From: Deltaproteobacteria bacterium
Lineage (GTDB): Bacteria; Desulfobacterota; Desulfobacteria; Desulfobacterales; Desulfatirhabdiaceae
Length of the DNA: 7,910 nt
Direction of reading: 5' to 3'
NCBI GenBank assembly: GCA_021778975.1
Contig: JAJYBO010000131.1
Span: 1 to 7,910 of the forward strand
Part shown: positions 5,907 through 7,910 of the stretch, in pieces
Position numbering within the stretch: position 1 is the stretch's first letter
How the letters are laid out: each line of letters begins with the position of its first letter
Translations under genes and position numbers: made by a program
The notes under the pieces: generated by a model
The model's database searches: none
What the model was told of the DNA's origin: nothing
Seen by the model: only the letters and a program-made list of their open reading frames with translations

Positions 5907-7793
5907 ATGCGGACTACGATCGCCGCCATGCTGAAAATATTTCATGACAACGACAGAGATTTTTTATTGGAGATGACGCCGGATATGACACCACCATTAG
6001 ATCAGACCTGGCTTACACGATTATCCTGCCTCGATTACGCATTTCAACCTGTTGTAAACATCCATACGGGTGTTTGCTATGGATATGAGGCGCTGCTCAG
6101 AAATTACGAAGCCGCGGGGATGGCATCCATTCATGATTTTTTTGACCGGGCGCATGATGACAATGTGTTGCATCCAGTGGATCTGGAACTGCGAAACATG
6201 GCCATTGCCAAATTCGCGCAGTTACCGTGGAAAGACCATGTGAAGCTCTTCTTCAACCTGGACAATCGGGTATTGCAGTCCGCCACATACAGGCCTGGCA
6301 ACACATTGAACACCCTGATGTCCAGCAGTCTTTCCGTGGATTCGGTCTGTTTCGAGATTTCAGAGCGCCACGAACTTCAGGATCACGAGGCGTGTACACG
6401 GGTTCTGAACGTCTATCGCGACCAGGGATTCAAAATCGCGGTGGATGACTGCGGCGCCGGGTTTTCCGGTTTCAAACTGCTTTATTACACCCGTCCGGAG
6501 TTTATCAAGATAGACCGTTTTTTTATTCAGGACATTCCGACCGACATCAACAAAAGAATCTTTGTGAGCAGTATCGTCAATCTGGCGCATGTCATGGGCA
6601 GCATCGTGATCGCTGAAGGCGTCGAAACCCAAAAAGAATACTACAGTTGCCGGAATATCGGCTGCGATCTGATCCAGGGATATCTCATTCAGCACCCTGT
6701 CACCGATATAAATCAGCTCAAGAGTACCTATACCCATATCTATGAATTCAGCCGGGAAGAACAGCGACGGGAGCAATCCGGCGACAAAAAGCTCATTGAC
6801 ACCGAAATGGAGTATATCGCCCCGGTTCTCAATACATCCAACGTCTTTGATGTATTTGAGAAATTCAAGTCGCAGAGCCACCACTCTTTTTTTCCGGTCG
6901 TCAACGGCAACCAGGAGCCGCTGGGAATTATCAGCGAGAAGAGCTTCAAGCACTACTCGTTTTCCCGTTTCGGCAGTCAATTGCTGCTGAACCCGGGCAT
7001 CGGCAAAAATCTGGGCCGGTTCATCACCCGATATCCGGTTACCGATATTCACACACCCGTCGAAAAGATTCTGGAGATTTATACGCAGAATGAAAGCATC
7101 GAAGGCATTATCATTGTAGATAACCTGAAATACAAGGGATTTCTGAGCGCGCGTTCTCTTCTGAAGGTTCTGAATGAAAAAAACATCGCCATCGCCAGGG
7201 ATCAAAATCCGCTCTCCAGACTTCCGGGGAATGCCCTGATTTACAAATATGTATCGGATGCCCTGCAATGCCTGGAAGTTCAATATTATTTCATCTATTT
7301 CGATTTCGACAATTTCAAGCCCTACAATGACACTTACGGATTTCGTCAGGGGGACCGGGTAATTTTGCTGTTTTCCGAGATACTCAAAAACCGCACCCAG
7401 GATTCACTGCGGTTTGGCGGGCATATCGGCGGCGACGATTTTTTCATGGGCATCCAGGGCATGGAACCGGATAAGGTGTTTTCAAAAGTCCGGAAAATGT
7501 GTCAGCGGTTTCAGCGGGATGTTGAAAGTTTTTACGATTCCGAAGCCATTCAAAATGGATGTATCAAAGCCAGAGATCGGGATGGTCGGGAAGCGTCATT
7601 TCCGCTGCTGACGGTCAGCGCCGTGATTCTGGAAATCCCGGCGGGCCGCGCCGCCGTGTATTCCGCGGAAGAAATCGGCAGAAAAATGGCGAAAATGAAG
7701 AAAACCGCCAAGCGAGATCACGACAAAATCTGCATCGTCCGGATTGACGCTGCTGGTGATCTGGTCATGGCGCCCAAAATGCGATTTTCCTGA
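5907..7793 (+). CDS. Cyclic di-GMP signalling protein: EAL - CBS - CBS - GGDEF (GGDDF)
   Basis: This is a predicted cytosolic c-di-GMP enzyme of 628 residues with no membrane segment or signal peptide. The EAL domain (about 40-275) retains the usual catalytic and metal ligands: Glu61 in EALLR, Asn117 (FFNLDN), Glu150 (CFEISE), Asp180-Asp181 (VDDCGAGFSGF), Lys201 (IKID), Glu237 (AEGVET) and Gln257 (QGYL). Phosphodiesterase activity is therefore likely. Two CBS repeats follow (about 303-350 and 372-426), a module that binds adenine nucleotides in many proteins and could tune activity. The C-terminal GGDEF domain (about 434-612) has FDFDNFKPYNDTYGFRQGD (465-483), but its signature is GGDDF (508-512), with Asp511 where Glu is usual, and there is no RxxD inhibitory site in the usual place. 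Cyclase activity is uncertain. The first ATG lacks a Shine-Dalgarno; ATGs at 5928, 5973 and 5985 are alternatives that leave every domain intact. An in-frame TAA at 5901 bars a longer start. It is divergent from the repressor-efflux operon. Confidence 0.93.
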   Translation: MRTTIAAMLKIFHDNDRDFLLEMTPDMTPPLDQTWLTRLSCLDYAFQPVVNIHTGVCYGYEALLRNYEAAGMASIHDFFDRAHDDNVLHPVDLELRNMAIAKFAQLPWKDHVKLFFNLDNRVLQSATYRPGNTLNTLMSSSLSVDSVCFEISERHELQDHEACTRVLNVYRDQGFKIAVDDCGAGFSGFKLLYYTRPEFIKIDRFFIQDIPTDINKRIFVSSIVNLAHVMGSIVIAEGVETQKEYYSCRNIGCDLIQGYLIQHPVTDINQLKSTYTHIYEFSREEQRREQSGDKKLIDTEMEYIAPVLNTSNVFDVFEKFKSQSHHSFFPVVNGNQEPLGIISEKSFKHYSFSRFGSQLLLNPGIGKNLGRFITRYPVTDIHTPVEKILEIYTQNESIEGIIIVDNLKYKGFLSARSLLKVLNEKNIAIARDQNPLSRLPGNALIYKYVSDALQCLEVQYYFIYFDFDNFKPYNDTYGFRQGDRVILLFSEILKNRTQDSLRFGGHIGGDDFFMGIQGMEPDKVFSKVRKMCQRFQRDVESFYDSEAIQNGCIKARDRDGREASFPLLTVSAVILEIPAGRAAVYSAEEIGRKMAKMKKTAKRDHDKICIVRIDAAGDLVMAPKMRFS

Positions 7794-7866
7794 AAAGAGC
7801 CGATCTCGTGAATACAAAGTGGCGTCATATATCGCACCATTTTAAGTCATCAGAAAGGGGGTAGCC

Positions 7867-7910
7867 ATGAAACTCGATTTGAAATGCAAATTTTTGATTC
7901 CCGTAATTCT
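7867..7910 (+). CDS. 5' end of a probable membrane sensor or chemoreceptor (partial)
   Basis: The ATG at 7867 is preceded by AAAGGGGG five bases upstream, the strongest ribosome site in the window. Fourteen complete codons are visible (MKLDLKCKFLIPVI), and the gene runs off the window. A short basic stretch followed by FLIPVI is typical of the first membrane segment of methyl-accepting chemotaxis proteins and HAMP-type sensor kinases, which would suit a neighbour of a c-di-GMP gene. The family assignment is a guess from a few residues; the existence of a gene start is better supported. It lies 73 bp after the EAL/GGDEF stop, in the same direction. Confidence 0.5.
   Translation, partial: MKLDLKCKFLIPVI

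Noticed and set aside
6360..7283. 307-codon minus-strand open frame inside the EAL/GGDEF gene
   Set aside because: It lies wholly antisense to a gene with clear domain motifs, has no recognisable family features, and is best explained as a shadow of its codon use.
7794..7866. Possible terminator between the EAL/GGDEF gene and the next gene
   Set aside because: Only a poor, bulged pairing around TGGCG and CGCACC is present, with no T-run; not enough to call an intrinsic terminator.

Overview
The window comes from a Gram-negative bacterium. It encodes an outer-membrane lipoprotein efflux channel with a lipobox and an inner-membrane/periplasmic adaptor, and these only make sense in a two-membrane cell. 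The moderately high GC, the style of the split MacB-type permease and its neighbours, and the EAL/GGDEF regulator recall Desulfobacterota (former Deltaproteobacteria). That placement is an impression from sequence style and was not tested.

Layout: (1) bases 1-102 hold the last 33 codons of an unidentified plus-strand gene. (2) Bases 5760 down to 109, all on the minus strand, form one compact five-gene operon in transcription order: TetR-family repressor (CecR-like), periplasmic adaptor (MacA-like), ABC ATPase (MacB/LolD type), MacB/FtsX-type permease, and NodT-family outer-membrane lipoprotein channel. Junctions are 35 bp, 8 bp overlap, 4 bp overlap (ATGA) and 25 bp, so co-transcription and translational coupling are very likely. 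(3) Bases 5761-5906 are a divergent regulatory region. It contains a near-consensus minus-strand promoter (TTGACA, 17 bp spacer, TAAACA) whose -10 lies inside a 27-bp inverted repeat, a further direct copy of the half-site, a possible opposing promoter, and a 6-codon leader reading frame with a strong ribosome-binding site. (4) Bases 5907-7793 encode a 628-residue cytosolic protein with the order EAL - CBS - CBS - GGDEF (motif GGDDF). (5) From 7867 a new plus-strand gene starts and is cut off after 14 complete codons; its N-terminus looks like the first membrane segment of a sensor or chemoreceptor.

How the parts work together: the operon encodes every layer of a tripartite MacAB-TolC-like exporter plus its own repressor, so it is a self-contained inducible efflux module. 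ATPase and permease are separate chains rather than fused as in E. coli MacB. The EAL-CBS-CBS-GGDEF protein has all the usual EAL catalytic residues and probably degrades cyclic di-GMP; its GGDEF half departs from consensus in the signature motif. The shared intergenic region, with three copies of a repressor-like half-site, raises the possibility that the TetR protein also influences the c-di-GMP gene. I see no tRNA, rRNA, CRISPR array, insertion sequence or convincing intrinsic terminator.

Nothing here is clearly a wholly new system. The items most worth a second look are the operator/promoter arrangement with a possible dual regulatory target, the domain order and altered GGDEF motif of the signalling protein, and the mini-ORF in its leader.
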